This document shows, one piece after another, positions 1-9,799 of a stretch of 64,000 bases of DNA (its first letter is position 1; every line of letters starts with the position of its first letter). The notes beneath the pieces were generated by a model. The model searched no databases and had not been told where the DNA came from. It was given only the letters and a program-made list of their open reading frames with translations. The stretch is from Panax quinquefolius (lineage: Eukaryota; Streptophyta; Magnoliopsida; Apiales; Araliaceae). Where the stretch lies: positions 36,006,940 through 36,070,939 of the forward strand of contig CM035173.1 in assembly GCA_020205615.1 (NCBI GenBank), given 5' to 3'. Position numbers and translations under genes: made by a program.

Positions 1-1242
1 TATTTGTTTCTTTCACTCGTGGTTCCTGGTCCTAAGAGTCCTGGAAAGAACTTAGATGTTTACTTGAGACCTCTTATAGACGAGTTGAAGGTATTGTGGG
101 AGGATGGAGTACAGACTTGGGATGTTACAACAAAAATAAATTTCAACCTTAGGACAGCGGTTATGTGGACTATAAGTGACTTCCCAGCTTATGGTTTGTT
201 AGCTGGATGGAGTACACACGGGAAGTTGGCTTGTCCGTATTGTATGGAGCATACAAAGTCGTTTAATCTATCAAAAGGTCGAAAGCCTTGTTGGTTTGAC
301 TGTCATCATTGGTTCTTGCCAGTAGATCACCTGTTTCGAAGAAATAGAGAACACTTCAGGAAAGGGAAAGTAGACAATGATATGCCTACACCGCGATTGT
401 CGGGAACGGAGATGCGAGATCGTGTGATGAGATTACCGGTTATCCCATTTAGTAAGATTGATGTCACAAACATAATCAATGGGTTTGGCGAATCTCATAA
501 CTGGGTTCAGAGAAGCATCTTTTGGGAACTGCCTTATTGGTCTACAAATTTGATTCGTCATAATCTAGATGTGATGCATATTGAGAAGAATGTGTTTGAC
601 AATGTGTTTAACACCGTGATGAATGTTATGGGGAAGAAAAAAGATAACGATAAAGCACGTTTGTACATGAAAGATATTTGTAAGCGTCCTGGATTAGAAC
701 TTTATGATTCTCCTAATGGTAAGATTGTCAAATCGCATGCAAGGTACACATTGTCCAAAAAGCAAGTTGAAGATGTGTGCACATGGGTTAAGTCTCTGAA
801 ACTACCAGATGGATATGTATCAAACATTGCAAGGTGTAATCGGGTGGGAAATTGCAAGGATGAAGAGTCATGGTATCGTGTGTTCATGGAGAGACTCATG
901 CCTATAGCATTTCGGGATCTGCTTGATAAACCAATATGGGATGCTTTGATGGATCTTAGTCGTTTCTTCAAAGACTTATGTTCAAAATCATTAAATGAGA
1001 AGGACATGTCTATACTTGAGAAGAACATCATAGAGATCACGTGTAAACAGGAAAAAATATTCCCACCTGGTTTTTTTGACTCCATGGAGCATTTGCTAAT
1101 CCATCTTCCCTATGAAGCTCGTGTTGGGGGTCCAGTTCAATATAGATGGATGTACCCTTTCGAGAGGGTGATGGGAAACCTTAAGAGGAAGGTGAAGAAT
1201 AGAGCTTATGTCGAGGGGTCGATATGTGGCATACAGTTTTGA
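1..1242 (+). CDS. TNP2-type CACTA transposase, partial (5' end off the window), ending at a frameshift
   Basis: This is the main transposase of the CACTA element; it binds and cuts element ends. The frame is open from base 1 (the first codons encode Y-L-F-L-S-L), so the gene starts outside the window. The residues match the plant Transposase family tnp2: PGPKSPGKN near the start, GLLAGWSTHGKLACPYC (a CxxC pair) about residue 65, and HNLDVMHIEKNVFDNV about residue 186. From about residue 299 (MPIAFRDLLDKPIWDAL) it runs into the DUF4218 domain, including FFDSMEHLLIHLPYEARVGG and RWMYPFERVMG. The frame closes at 1242, just after VEGSIC; removing one G near 1229-1231 would let it continue with EISTFVSDYFSDEV. 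Inference: a single-base indel, real or a sequencing error, ends this ORF early. Confidence 0.93.
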   Translation, partial: YLFLSLVVPGPKSPGKNLDVYLRPLIDELKVLWEDGVQTWDVTTKINFNLRTAVMWTISDFPAYGLLAGWSTHGKLACPYCMEHTKSFNLSKGRKPCWFDCHHWFLPVDHLFRRNREHFRKGKVDNDMPTPRLSGTEMRDRVMRLPVIPFSKIDVTNIINGFGESHNWVQRSIFWELPYWSTNLIRHNLDVMHIEKNVFDNVFNTVMNVMGKKKDNDKARLYMKDICKRPGLELYDSPNGKIVKSHARYTLSKKQVEDVCTWVKSLKLPDGYVSNIARCNRVGNCKDEESWYRVFMERLMPIAFRDLLDKPIWDALMDLSRFFKDLCSKSLNEKDMSILEKNIIEITCKQEKIFPPGFFDSMEHLLIHLPYEARVGGPVQYRWMYPFERVMGNLKRKVKNRAYVEGSICGIQF

Positions 1243-1673
1243 TGAGATATCTACGTTTGTCTCAGACTATTTTTCGGACGAAGTCTTGACAAAGGCTAAT
1301 CGAGTTTCGAGACATGATGTTGGGGAAATATTGAACTAAATGGTGGCTCTCTCTATTTATTTGGTCTATCGGTATGCTTTATGGAAAAGGAAGCGCGTAT
1401 TCCTCTCGAGCAAGAGTTACATGTTGCATATACTTACATTCTTCTCAATTCTTGAGAGATTGGCGAATTTATGAAGTACACATAAAACTTAATAATTTAT
1501 CTTTTAAGTTGAAAATTAATTATTCCAATATGTTAATATTTATAACATGGTATAGATTATGCGATGACGAGTTAAAAGTGAAGCATCCTGGCATAACCGA
1601 TAAAGATATTCAAATCAATCGTGATAAAAATTTGCACTTTAGCTAAAGGACAAAGTAAGTTCAATTTCTTAAG

Positions 1674-1737
<64 letters not shown>

Positions 1738-2104
1738 TCCATGCTAACTATGACTTCATTTAATAAGATGGAGCTTTTGTAGGCTTTATTTGCATGGGAT
1801 CAACGATTCCTACTAATGTCTGAAGTCCTAGTTATGGGACGAACGGGGACCAAGTTAGTTAGCTATGATGGTTACAAAATAAATGGTTGTGAATTTCATA
1901 CAAAGGCATATGGGCACGGTAAAGAACAACGAACTCGGAGTGTGTGTACAAGGAGATTATTCTGATGAGCTTGGTGGTGCCTTTTTGGGGGAGTTCGAGG
2001 AAATCGTAGAGTTATCGTATGAAGGAGCACGTCGGAAGTCATATTCACTTGTTCAAGTGCCGTTGGTTTGATTCAGAAAAAGGGATACGTGTTGACAGAC
2101 ATGG
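1243..2104 (+). pseudogene. CACTA transposase, continuation after the frameshift (DUF4218 end and DUF4216 start)
   Basis: Beyond the stop at 1242 the transposase signal goes on in shifted frames: EISTFVSDYFSDEV (about 1243-1290), LEQELHVAYTYILLNS (about 1405-1455), NGCEFHTKAYGHGKEQRTRS (about 1882-1945), then GVCVQGDYSDELGGAF and FEEIVELSYEGARRKS (about 1938-2040), and finally HLFKCRWFDSEKGIRVDRHG running up to 2104. The second half matches DUF4216, which follows DUF4218 in plant CACTA transposases. At least three frame changes and a (TA)n run (1675-1736) lie within the stretch, and an intron may hide around 1460-1740. The coding sense stops exactly at the solo LTR and resumes at 4950. Confidence 0.8.
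1675..1736. repeat. (TA)n microsatellite
   Basis: An uninterrupted TA dinucleotide run of about 60 bp lies between decayed pieces of the CACTA transposase. Confidence 0.97.
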
Positions 2105-2563
2105 TAAAAATCCTAAATTTTACGAATAAAGATTTATTTTTCTCGAAATATTTTTTTGAATATTATGGTGTGGATTTGAGATAATGTTATAGTTGTGGGT
2201 AGTATTTATAAATTTTTCAAAGTATGAAAGTTGTTGTATTATATTCGATTGGTCGGGGAATATTCGTTTTAGCAGGGAATATTCATACAACGACGTAATC
2301 ATTGGTGGACCCCACAACAGAATTATTGTCGGATTGAAAAACGACAAAAATATTTTTATGAAAATAACGGCGGAAGTTTTACCGTTAATCTTTGTTGAAC
2401 TACTTTCGGTAGTAAAAGTGCGATGTCGTGTGGGTTGCGTAAAGCACACTGCGGTATTGATTATTGAGGTTTACGTGAGAAGTCACTCGCTTTTGTTCAA
2501 TTATTGCTTCAGATGAGTTGCTACATAGTATCTCACGTTATTTGATTCAATTATTGTCGATTG

Positions 2564-2564
<1 letters not shown>

Positions 2565-2614
<50 letters not shown>
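2565..2614. repeat. (TA)n microsatellite inside solo LTR A
   Basis: A TA run of about 50 bp, close to where the copy C LTRs also carry TA runs (22076 and 29559). Confidence 0.96.
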
Positions 2615-2619
<5 letters not shown>

Positions 2620-3199
2620 GTTTTATTAGTATTATTAATGTAATAAAAGCAGAAAAGCTTTTATATAAAAGCAGAAATACTTTTATAAAGTTATACATTT
2701 TATTAGACAATAATTAGAATATATTATATTTTATTATTCATAGTGTTTGCATAGTGCTGCATAGTGTTTGTATAGTAAAATCTTTTATATAAGATGAGAA
2801 TACTTTTATAAAGTTATTCATTTTATTAGATTATAAATAGAATATATTATATTTTATTGTAAACTAATCTGACCGTCTGCTTTAAAAAGTAAATTAATCT
2901 GGACAGATAGTTCATGGATTGGTTACTTATTCACCCATTCTTCTAAATAGAATCTCATTCCTTCATTATTTCTTACGAATTCACTTTGAAACTCTAGAGA
3001 AAGCGTAGAGAGAATTCTTCTTCTATAATCTTGAAAGCGTATTTCTTTAGCGTTTAAAAAGCTTTGAAGCCTTGATGCAAGTTTCTTCAAGTATATCCCC
3101 GCCTACTACCGTGAGTACTCTTCTTTATAAGGTAAGGGATATTATTTGTTATACCGTAAGGGGGTATTATTTCTTTAACACCTATGTATTCATGAAGAG

Positions 3200-3860
3200 A
3201 ACTTCTTTTATTCCATTCTTTATTATTACATTGAAATAACTTTTGTATCTGGCAGCGATCTACCCTATACTTGGTGAAATTCTTCCGTTATTCCATTATT
3301 TATTATTACATTGGAATAACCTATACGCCAGCTACCCTATACTTGGTGAAATTCTTACATTATTCCATTCTTTATTATTACATTGGAATATCCTCGTCTT
3401 TCATGTTTTCTGTACGGACCTGAGTTCCGTCTTTATTATTACATTGAATATCACATGCAATGCGTTTTACGGCTGGACTGGTTCCGTTATTTATTATTAC
3501 ATTGGAATAACCTATCTATCCAAAATGCGCATTGTGCATGGTGAAATTCTTACATTATTCCATTCTTTATTATTACATTGGAACATCCATCCGGTCTTGC
3601 AATTTAATTTGACACGACCTGAGTTCCGTTATTTATTATTCTATTGGAATAACTTTTATCTATCACGACGTCTTAGGGTGCATGGTGATTTACATTGTTA
3701 TTCCATTCTTTATCATTCATTAGAATATCCGATGGTGCGTATTATTCGACTTGACACAGTTCCGTTATTTATTATTACATTGGAATAACACATCTATCTG
3801 GTACCTGCATGCATGGTGATTTCTTTTGTTATTCCATTCTTTATTATACTCGGTTGGTTA
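3200..3860 (+). repeat. Array of short hairpin units within LTR A
   Basis: About ten degenerate units, 55-80 bp apart, share the core TTATTCCATTCTTTATTATT followed by ACATTGGAATAAC. The outer TTATTCCA and TGGAATAA arms are complementary, so every unit can fold. Units are separated by variable 20-45 bp segments rich in CATGCATG-like words. The same array occurs in all LTRs of the family and generates recurrent meaningless peptides such as FHSLLLHWN. Confidence 0.88.
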
Positions 3861-4949
3861 AAGTTTTGACTTCTATACTCCATGAAATTAGTGAAATATC
3901 CTTGATATTTGCGCTTCATCCAAAGATCTTTTCATAGAAATATTCTTACGAGCATTCTTGAATTTTACTCTACAAAAAAGTATCGTGTTGACAATTTGGA
4001 CGTTATTAGTTTCTGGACAATTTAATTCTTGAACTTGTTTTATTGAATTCTTGTATCATTGTCATCATCCTCATGTTTACATTTTGTTAAAAGTCATCTG
4101 TGGCCTGTAGTGCATAGATGGACTTGGTATGATTATGACCAGGGATTATTCGGTATAATCATGACCTTAATGTTACAAATGATGTGGAAAAAGTCATCAT
4201 TGGCCCGTAGTGCATTGATGGACAGTTTTTGGTATGATTATGGCTATGGATTCTCTTCGGCCAAGGGAGCAAAGATGAATTATTTTATGGTATGATCAGG
4301 ACCGTTGATGAAAACACGATTATCTTTGGCCTGTAGTGCATGAATAATTCGTGATCGTGATACTAAATAATATCATTGGCCTGTAGTGCAGGGATGATTT
4401 GATGATGTGGATTATTTATTAAGCTGAGTCTCAGCGATAAAAGTGATAAAAAAACTTTTTAAATCATAAAAGATAGTAGATTTTATTCTCTACTTGACTC
4501 TTTTAATGGATTGTTTGTTCCGCTGCAGTTAAACTTGATGTCTATTGTATTTTATCAGTTTAACATTGTTGAAGACTAATGATAATTTATTCTGCATTAT
4601 CTTTGTCATAATATTTCTTACTGGGCTAATTAAGCTCACCCTTTCTTTCACTGTTCTCTTCAGGAAATGAGAATATAGCTAGGACGAGTCGGGGAACGGA
4701 GTGACGGTCCAAATGATAGTATTAGTTGTCCTCACTATTCTGTTAAATAGTGTGAAAATAAATGTAATGAGGACTCAATTGAGTGTGAATATTTTCTAGA
4801 TGACAATATTCCTATTAAAACTCTCAGTTTATGTATTCTCGTATATTACACGACGGTTGTATAATTAAGTTTGTATTTGTATTGTGTACCATGTATTTGG
4901 CAACTTAAGATGGGTGATATATACCTATTTTTGGGGGCGTCACACATGG

Positions 4950-5375
4950 AATTGTCGATATTGACCTCCATTGGTCTGCGTACTCCAACGAACCGTTTGT
5001 TTTACCAACTCAAACAGTACAAGTATACTACACTCCTAGTCCTGTTAGGAAAAGGGATAAACCGCCTCTGATTGGCAAGTTGTAATTCATACTCCGTAGC
5101 GTGGTAATCGTGTAGAAGTAGTTGATGGGGAGATTTACGAAGAGCGGATGCTTCATAGTCAAACTATAATAAATGTGGAGAACGACAATGAAGTAATCCA
5201 GGTTAGATGGTGGAGATGAACCACATGAATTAGATCTGAGTTAATACTTGTGTCGGATGACATTGATCTTTGAGGAGGAAGAGTTATTGGTGAATCGACC
5301 TTTGAATCAAGCGGATGATGGTTATGAATCTGTAACACGTATACAAGATGATTATGAATCAGACATTGACACTTG
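4950..5375 (+). pseudogene. CACTA transposase C-terminal part, downstream of the solo LTR
   Basis: Joined to the sequence before 2105 with one CATGG copy removed, the frame reads VDRHG then IVDIDLHWSAYSNEPFVLPT and QTVQVYYTPSPVRKRDKPPL, the usual DUF4216 C-terminal pattern of TNP2 proteins. An in-frame stop (TAA) follows IGKL at about 5083. Weak acidic coding sense (DEPHELD, about 5211-5231) continues towards 5375. Confidence is high for the DUF4216 portion and low for the exact end. Confidence 0.8.
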
Positions 5376-5408
5376 AACAAATGAAATGTATGTTTAGCAT
5401 AACATATT

Positions 5409-5570
5409 TTTTATATCATTGTCATGTTTATGTACTAAACTATTTAAATGCAACTTTTGTTTATTGTCATTTTATATTCATATATATACATGTTTATATC
5501 ATTGTCATGTTTATGTACTAAACTATTTAAATCGACTTTTTGTTTATTGTCATTTTATATTCATATATAT
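5409..5570 (+). repeat. Two tandem ~80 bp repeats in the CACTA element
   Basis: A block starting TATATCATTGTCATGTTTAT and running through a TGTTTATTGTCATTTTATAT segment to the ATATATACA end occurs twice, head to tail, offset by about 79 bp. A partial third copy (TTGTCATATTTATTGTCATA) follows at about 5584. It lies in the non-coding spacer between the two CACTA genes. Confidence 0.9.
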
Positions 5571-5639
5571 ACATTTTATATCATTTGTCATATTTATTGT
5601 CATATATACATGTAATCAAATATGACTCATAATAACATC

Positions 5640-6540
5640 TTAAAATTTGTAATATCTGGATGGCTTACGAGCGGTAGCGAGAAAAGCGTATTTGCTTGGG
5701 TAGAGGCCTAATCATGTGCCCAAGGCCCTACTAATCCGGATGATCGGATTCTTATTGATTCGCCCTCCTCAAAATATACGTCGTCGTCCGCATATATCAT
5801 TTATATATAAACATTTAAGATTCTATTTATACAAGATATATAGAACTTAGATGTAAATTGCTTTAATATATCTACTTATCGTTGATGTAAATTGTTGTAT
5901 ATTATAGTGATTGTTTAGATAATAAGATCGTTAAGATCAACAAAATCATGAACATGAGTATGACATAAAATATAACTAGGAATTAAGTTTATCCATAATT
6001 CATGTATAATTGTATATTGGTAATGTTTTGATTGGTATTATGTTGGTAATGTATATGGGTTTGAATTTTTTACTGCTTTAATTTGCATTCAATCGTTATT
6101 ATTTTTGTCTTATTGTATTGAAAATTTGTATATTTCTCTTGGTTTGTGTCTTGGGTGCCTAGAAATGTCCATATATGCATGTAAATAGATGCATGTGGCT
6201 AAATCTATATTATAGGAGACTAGGTAAATTTTTTTTAAGTATTATAAGTATAAGTTTGAAAAATGTTCATAAGTATTATAACTTAGATGTAAATTGCTTT
6301 AATATATCCACTTATCGTTGATGTAAATTCTTGTATATTATAGTGATTTTTCAGATAATAAGATCGTCAAGTGCATATCACAATTGTGTTTGAAATTAGC
6401 TACTACACAATGATTACGTTATGCGAAACACACCTATCGCCTGAGGATGTTGTTTGAAATTTGAATTTTAGGTATGTTTTTTTTAATTATGACAGATAAT
6501 ATAATATTCAAAGGATAATTATTTAGTAATGTTATTATTG
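5640..6540 (+). other. CACTA spacer / intron-like AT-rich DNA, no confident coding
   Basis: The stretch is AT-rich. A short GC-richer patch at 5660-5790 could be an exon of the second CACTA gene, but its frame is unclear. A ~60 bp segment around CTTAGATGTAAATTGCTTTA occurs twice (about 5845-5935 and 6281-6370), a direct repeat spaced about 436 bp. Confidence 0.55.
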
Positions 6541-6544
6541 TTGT

Positions 6545-7650
6545 TTTATTTGCATAAACGGTATAGATGGGAGGAGGCTTGAGAGCTTGATTGATCTGAG
6601 ACATTATTACAGCGAAGTGCGCGGTCCGCACTTTGACAATTTGAACAAAGAAAGACAAAAAGCCCTTCACAATGCTTGAGATCGACCATCCAAGCCGGGG
6701 AGAGGATTACATGCACGAGCATAGCCTGGTGGTGAAAACCCAATCCATATAAATTGAGATGTGTGCCCAATGGAGAGGCTGAAAATTTGGGTGAAAAGAC
6801 AAAAGACTGCCGCCACCAACAGATCCTCGGGTGTACCCGATGGTGAAAAGGCTAAAGGAACATACAAGGGTGGCAGTATTTAACAGTTCTTGACATATCA
6901 CTTGCCGAGTGCGTATTTACAAGTTTTAATATGTTTACAATCATGAATTGTAGAAAATATCACATTTTACTTAGTAATATTGTGCTATTTTTTGTATAGA
7001 GTCTCGATCTCAAGGTCACCTATCCATTGGTTTGGATGTGTACGTAATACACCGTGATGAATTCACTTTGATGCTATCCGGATAAGCGGTAATAAATTTT
7101 AATAATTTGATCTTGTTTATCAATGCTTACGAATTTATTTTTAACTATTTAATCGTTAACATAATGACGGGATATTTATAAGCGTTTATTGAATGAGCGC
7201 TATCCTGAAGGGCACTCCACGTCCGCTTTATTGATCAAGAGTTGTGGGAGAGGGCATCATTGTGAAGAAGAACTACATTAAAGGTCGAGGACAACGACGG
7301 CGCCCATCCTTGATGGCTCAGTCGCTCTTCTACCCACTCTTCACGATCATTGAGCCATCCAATTTGTTCATACTCGGTATTTGTGTGAGAGCTATATGTC
7401 GAGATTGAGATCTTACGAAGATCTTGGGCGGGCATCTGGGGCTCTGAGTCACGAGGAGTTAGGCAAAAGCGATGGCAACGGCAATGAGCATGGGGACAGC
7501 ATGGGGATGGCGACGAGGTATAAAATCAATTTGTTGTATGTATTATCGTAATATATACTAGTATCAACATAGTTACTATATTTGTAACTTGTTTTATTAT
7601 TTTGTTAATTATAGGGTGATCAAGGAGGCGATGATGCTTGACGTACCTGC
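6545..7650 (+). pseudogene. Second CACTA gene, remnant resembling Transposase_24 (TnpA/ORF1-like)
   Basis: Several exon-like, GC-richer patches are separated by AT-rich DNA. At about 6760-6890 two frames give KTAATNRSSGVPDGEKAKGT followed by YKGGSI, resembling the NRS...KGTYKGGSIS signature of plant Transposase_24 proteins encoded beside TNP2 in CACTA elements. At about 7195-7300, RLLNERYPEG, then DQELWERAS and KKNYIKGRGQRRRPSL, resemble the downstream part of that family. A last patch (7610-7660) ends GDQGGDDA before a stop. Frames are broken and exon limits are uncertain. Position (after TNP2, before the 3' TIR) and strand fit a CACTA accessory gene. The assignment is by remembered family pattern only. 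Confidence 0.5.
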
Positions 7651-7924
7651 TTTAGATCAGTTTTGAAGTTATAGTATAAGCTTGTACTTGTATAGATGTT
7701 TGTATGTTACTTAAACAAGTTTTGAAATGTTATTATATTTATTCAAATCATATTGGTTTTTAAAGGTTTATATACTAGTTTGGTGTATGTGTTGGTGGAC
7801 GATGGATGTTTATATTATTGTGTATGTTGTTTATCTTGTTATGTATGTGTGCTGGGATAAAGCAGGTACAAAACAGGTACAGATTTTTGGGATTTCTACA
7901 AAATAGCAAAAATATAGTTTTTTT

Positions 7925-8252
7925 CATATCAGCGACCGCATGCGATCGCTGATAGTTATTAGCGACGGCTAAACAATTGAGGGTATCAGCGACCGCCTGT
8001 GGTCGCTAATAGTGGTCGCTGCCACGTGGACCACGTCAGCTTTGGCCCTAGATCATGCTGACTCAGCTTAGTGATCGGATTTTTCATTTCGGTCGCTCAT
8101 AACGGTCGCAGATATATCGGCCGCTAATAGTGGTCGCTGATGTGCATCCCAATGACGATTTTTATCGTGACGATTATCGGCGACGCATTGATCGTTGATA
8201 GTTATCTGACCGAAAAGTCTGCGATCGTTGATAAAGCGATCGCTAATAGTCC
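7925..8252 (+). repeat. CACTA subterminal repeats
   Basis: Short motifs in both orientations crowd the last 330 bp: GCGATCGCTGATAG, AGTGGTCGCTG, CGATCGCTAATAG, AGCGACCGC and GCGACGGC. Subterminal arrays of this kind are where CACTA accessory proteins bind in known elements. The core is GGTCGCT/GATCGCT followed by RATAGT. The patch is clearly more GC-rich than its surroundings. Confidence 0.88.
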
Positions 8253-8266
8253 TTTTTCTTGTAGTG
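8253..8266 (-). repeat. CACTA 3' terminal inverted repeat
   Basis: TTTTTCTTGTAGTG on the + strand; read from the outside it is CACTACAAGAAAAA, the canonical end of plant CACTA elements. It fixes the right boundary at 8266. Confidence 0.95.
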
Positions 8267-8910
8267 TCTTATCTAACTAGTTCTCTGTGCATACTTTAAA
8301 AAATTATATTATAATGGATTTTTTTGGCCTACTAAGTTTAATTTTTTTATTAATCTGTCCCTTGAGTTTATTAAGTTGTAAATTCTGCCTTTTGAGTTTA
8401 CCTATAAAAAAAAGTGAGCATAGACAACTTATGTTGCCATTGCTATACTTTCGCCCCCGAAAGAGACTCATATAAAAATATCATTTTAACATATTGAAAT
8501 ATCAGTTTCGACAAATAAATTGTAATGATACTTGCCAATCATGCAAAATAGCATAGATAGTGCCAAATACTTTTCTTGTTGGTCAGAATTGGCAACAAGA
8601 GTATACTATAAATATGAGAATTGATATTTCCACAAATAAAAGTGATAATTCCACAATGTTCCTCTTACATGAATAGTAAATGAATCCCACAACTCATGTG
8701 TGAGAGAGACCTTGTGAAAATATCAAATTTTATTTATGAAATTATCAATTTCCTAAATATATATTACAGCTTTGTATATATTAACCCGTCCCATAATAAA
8801 AGTCATGTTTATAAACTTTATAATTTTAAAATTATAATTTTATTCTGTTGTATTCTTATTCGGTGTTTATTCACGACTATAAGAATTGTTTAATTTAGTA
8901 ACATAATGCT
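8267..8910. other. AT-rich intergenic DNA with one copy of a dispersed ~140 bp repeat
   Basis: No gene seen. The part from about 8318 to 8456 (landmarks TTAATCTGTCCCTTGAGTTT, a CCTATAAAAAA run, then TTATGTTGCC) resembles two segments at about 55740-55905 and 56075-56235. All three share spaced TTAATTTGTCCC / TTTATTAA words, suggesting a low-copy dispersed repeat of unknown class. Confidence 0.5.
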
Positions 8911-9157
8911 TTCTTCATTCTAAAATTAAATATATAATTTAATTTTTGAAGTCAAACGATAGTATATTAAATTTCAAATTAATGTAAATTTATTTGAATT
9001 TAGTTGATAAAATATTATAATTATATAAATATATAGCAAAAACTATAAATTACAAAATTTATTCTAAACTATTATCATTCATACCAAATTTGAAATTTAA
9101 TATGTCTTTGTTTAATTTTAAAAATTAAATTATATCTACAATTTTAAAGCGAAAGAA
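8911..9157. mobile_element. Small inverted-repeat element (MITE-like)
   Basis: The two ends are inverted copies. The left begins TTCTTCATTCTAAAATTAAA and carries ATATTAAATTTCAAATT about 50 bp in. The right, read in reverse complement, begins TTCTTTCGCTTTAAAATT and has the same ATATTAAATTTCAAATT at the same distance. The whole ~247 bp can fold back. I could not see a clear target duplication, so the superfamily is unassigned. Confidence 0.6.
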
Positions 9158-9427
9158 ATAATATTATTATCAATAAAATATAACTTTTATTGAAAAATTA
9201 AAATAAATTAAGACTTTTTTTATGAAAGGAATCGAGTAACATTGATGATACGTTAAAGACATGCACGATAAGTACGTGAGAACTTCTCTCTTATTTCATG
9301 AGACATAACTCTAGTGGGATATTCTGACAGTTCACTAGGAATAATATTTATCATCTTTAAGATTGAAACATAACTGAGATCATATTAAAGCCTGTATCAG
9401 AAAATAAACATTCTATGTCATAAAGAT

Positions 9428-9612
9428 GACTAAAAGATAATTTTCACCCCAAATTTTATATTCTATTTATGTGTATACCACAAATTTAAAAAGGTGTCTA
9501 AGTACATCCCAAACTTCATTATACGTAATAAAACGCACACTTTCTTCACTTAATTGGTCAAAAGTGACCGACTAAGGCGGTAACACAAGTTTGAGGTGCA
9601 AATTATTTTTAC
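9428..9612 (+). repeat. Left long TIR of the 1.9 kb element
   Basis: Inverted partner of 11130-11314 with a modest number of substitutions and small indels. It contains GGCGGTAACACAAGTTTG, matched in reverse complement by CAAACTTGTGTTACCGCC at about 11151. Confidence 0.85.
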
Positions 9613-9799
9613 AAAAATTGAATTTTTTTAAAAACAGATTTTTTTTTAAAACAAATTTTTACAAAATATTCTGTTCCAAACAGAATTTTAAAACAAATTT
9701 TTATAAAACAGAATTTTAAAATTTCAAAAATAGTTTATACAAAAATAGAAATTTTTTTTACAAAAACAGAATTTTTCAAAAACAAAATTTTAGTTTACA

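Larger units (their letters stand above)
2105..4944 (+). mobile_element. Solo LTR (copy A) of a Tekay/Del-like chromovirus
   Basis: A 2.84 kb LTR with no internal region, colinear with the LTRs of copies B, C and D. It begins with a decayed TAAAAATCC (family consensus TGTRAGACCCC) and ends in GGGGGCGTCACA. The 5 bp duplication CATGG flanks it (2100-2104 and 4945-4949), and the transposase frame resumes correctly on the far side, so both boundaries are certain. The TATA box seen in sister LTRs (TATAAATAG) reads TCTAAATAG here (about 2943), which suggests a dead promoter. The middle (about 3200-3850) holds about ten hairpin units, TTATTCCA...TGGAATAA. A second repeat with the core GGCCYGTAGTGCATNGATGG occupies about 4090-4400. 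Solo LTRs arise by recombination between the two LTRs of a full element. Confidence 0.93.
1..8266 (+). mobile_element. CACTA (En/Spm-type) DNA transposon, right part, interrupted by a solo LTR
   Basis: The element enters from the left edge, so its 5' TIR is not in the window. It contains a TNP2-type transposase (1-2104, resuming at 4950), remnants of a second gene resembling the plant Transposase_24 family (about 6545-7650), a subterminal region dense in GATCGCT/GGTCGCT motifs (about 7925-8250), and a 3' terminus whose reverse complement reads CACTACAAGAAAAA, the canonical plant CACTA end. A chromovirus solo LTR (2105-4944) sits inside the transposase gene. CACTA elements make 3 bp target duplications; the right flank begins TCT but the left cannot be seen. 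The transposase frame is broken, so this copy is probably not autonomous unless the breaks are sequence errors. Confidence 0.93.

Noticed and set aside
1374..1646. Separate 90-residue gene after the CACTA transposase
   Set aside because: It is out of frame with the transposase signal (LEQELHVAYTYILLNS in another frame) and is decay of the same gene.
3243..3788. 181-residue open frame with recurring FHSLLLHWN-type peptides (similar frames at 30395-30806, 53215-53925 and 57952-58317)
   Set aside because: The peptides are translations of the tandem hairpin units in the LTRs; they appear in several frames and strands with no conserved start.
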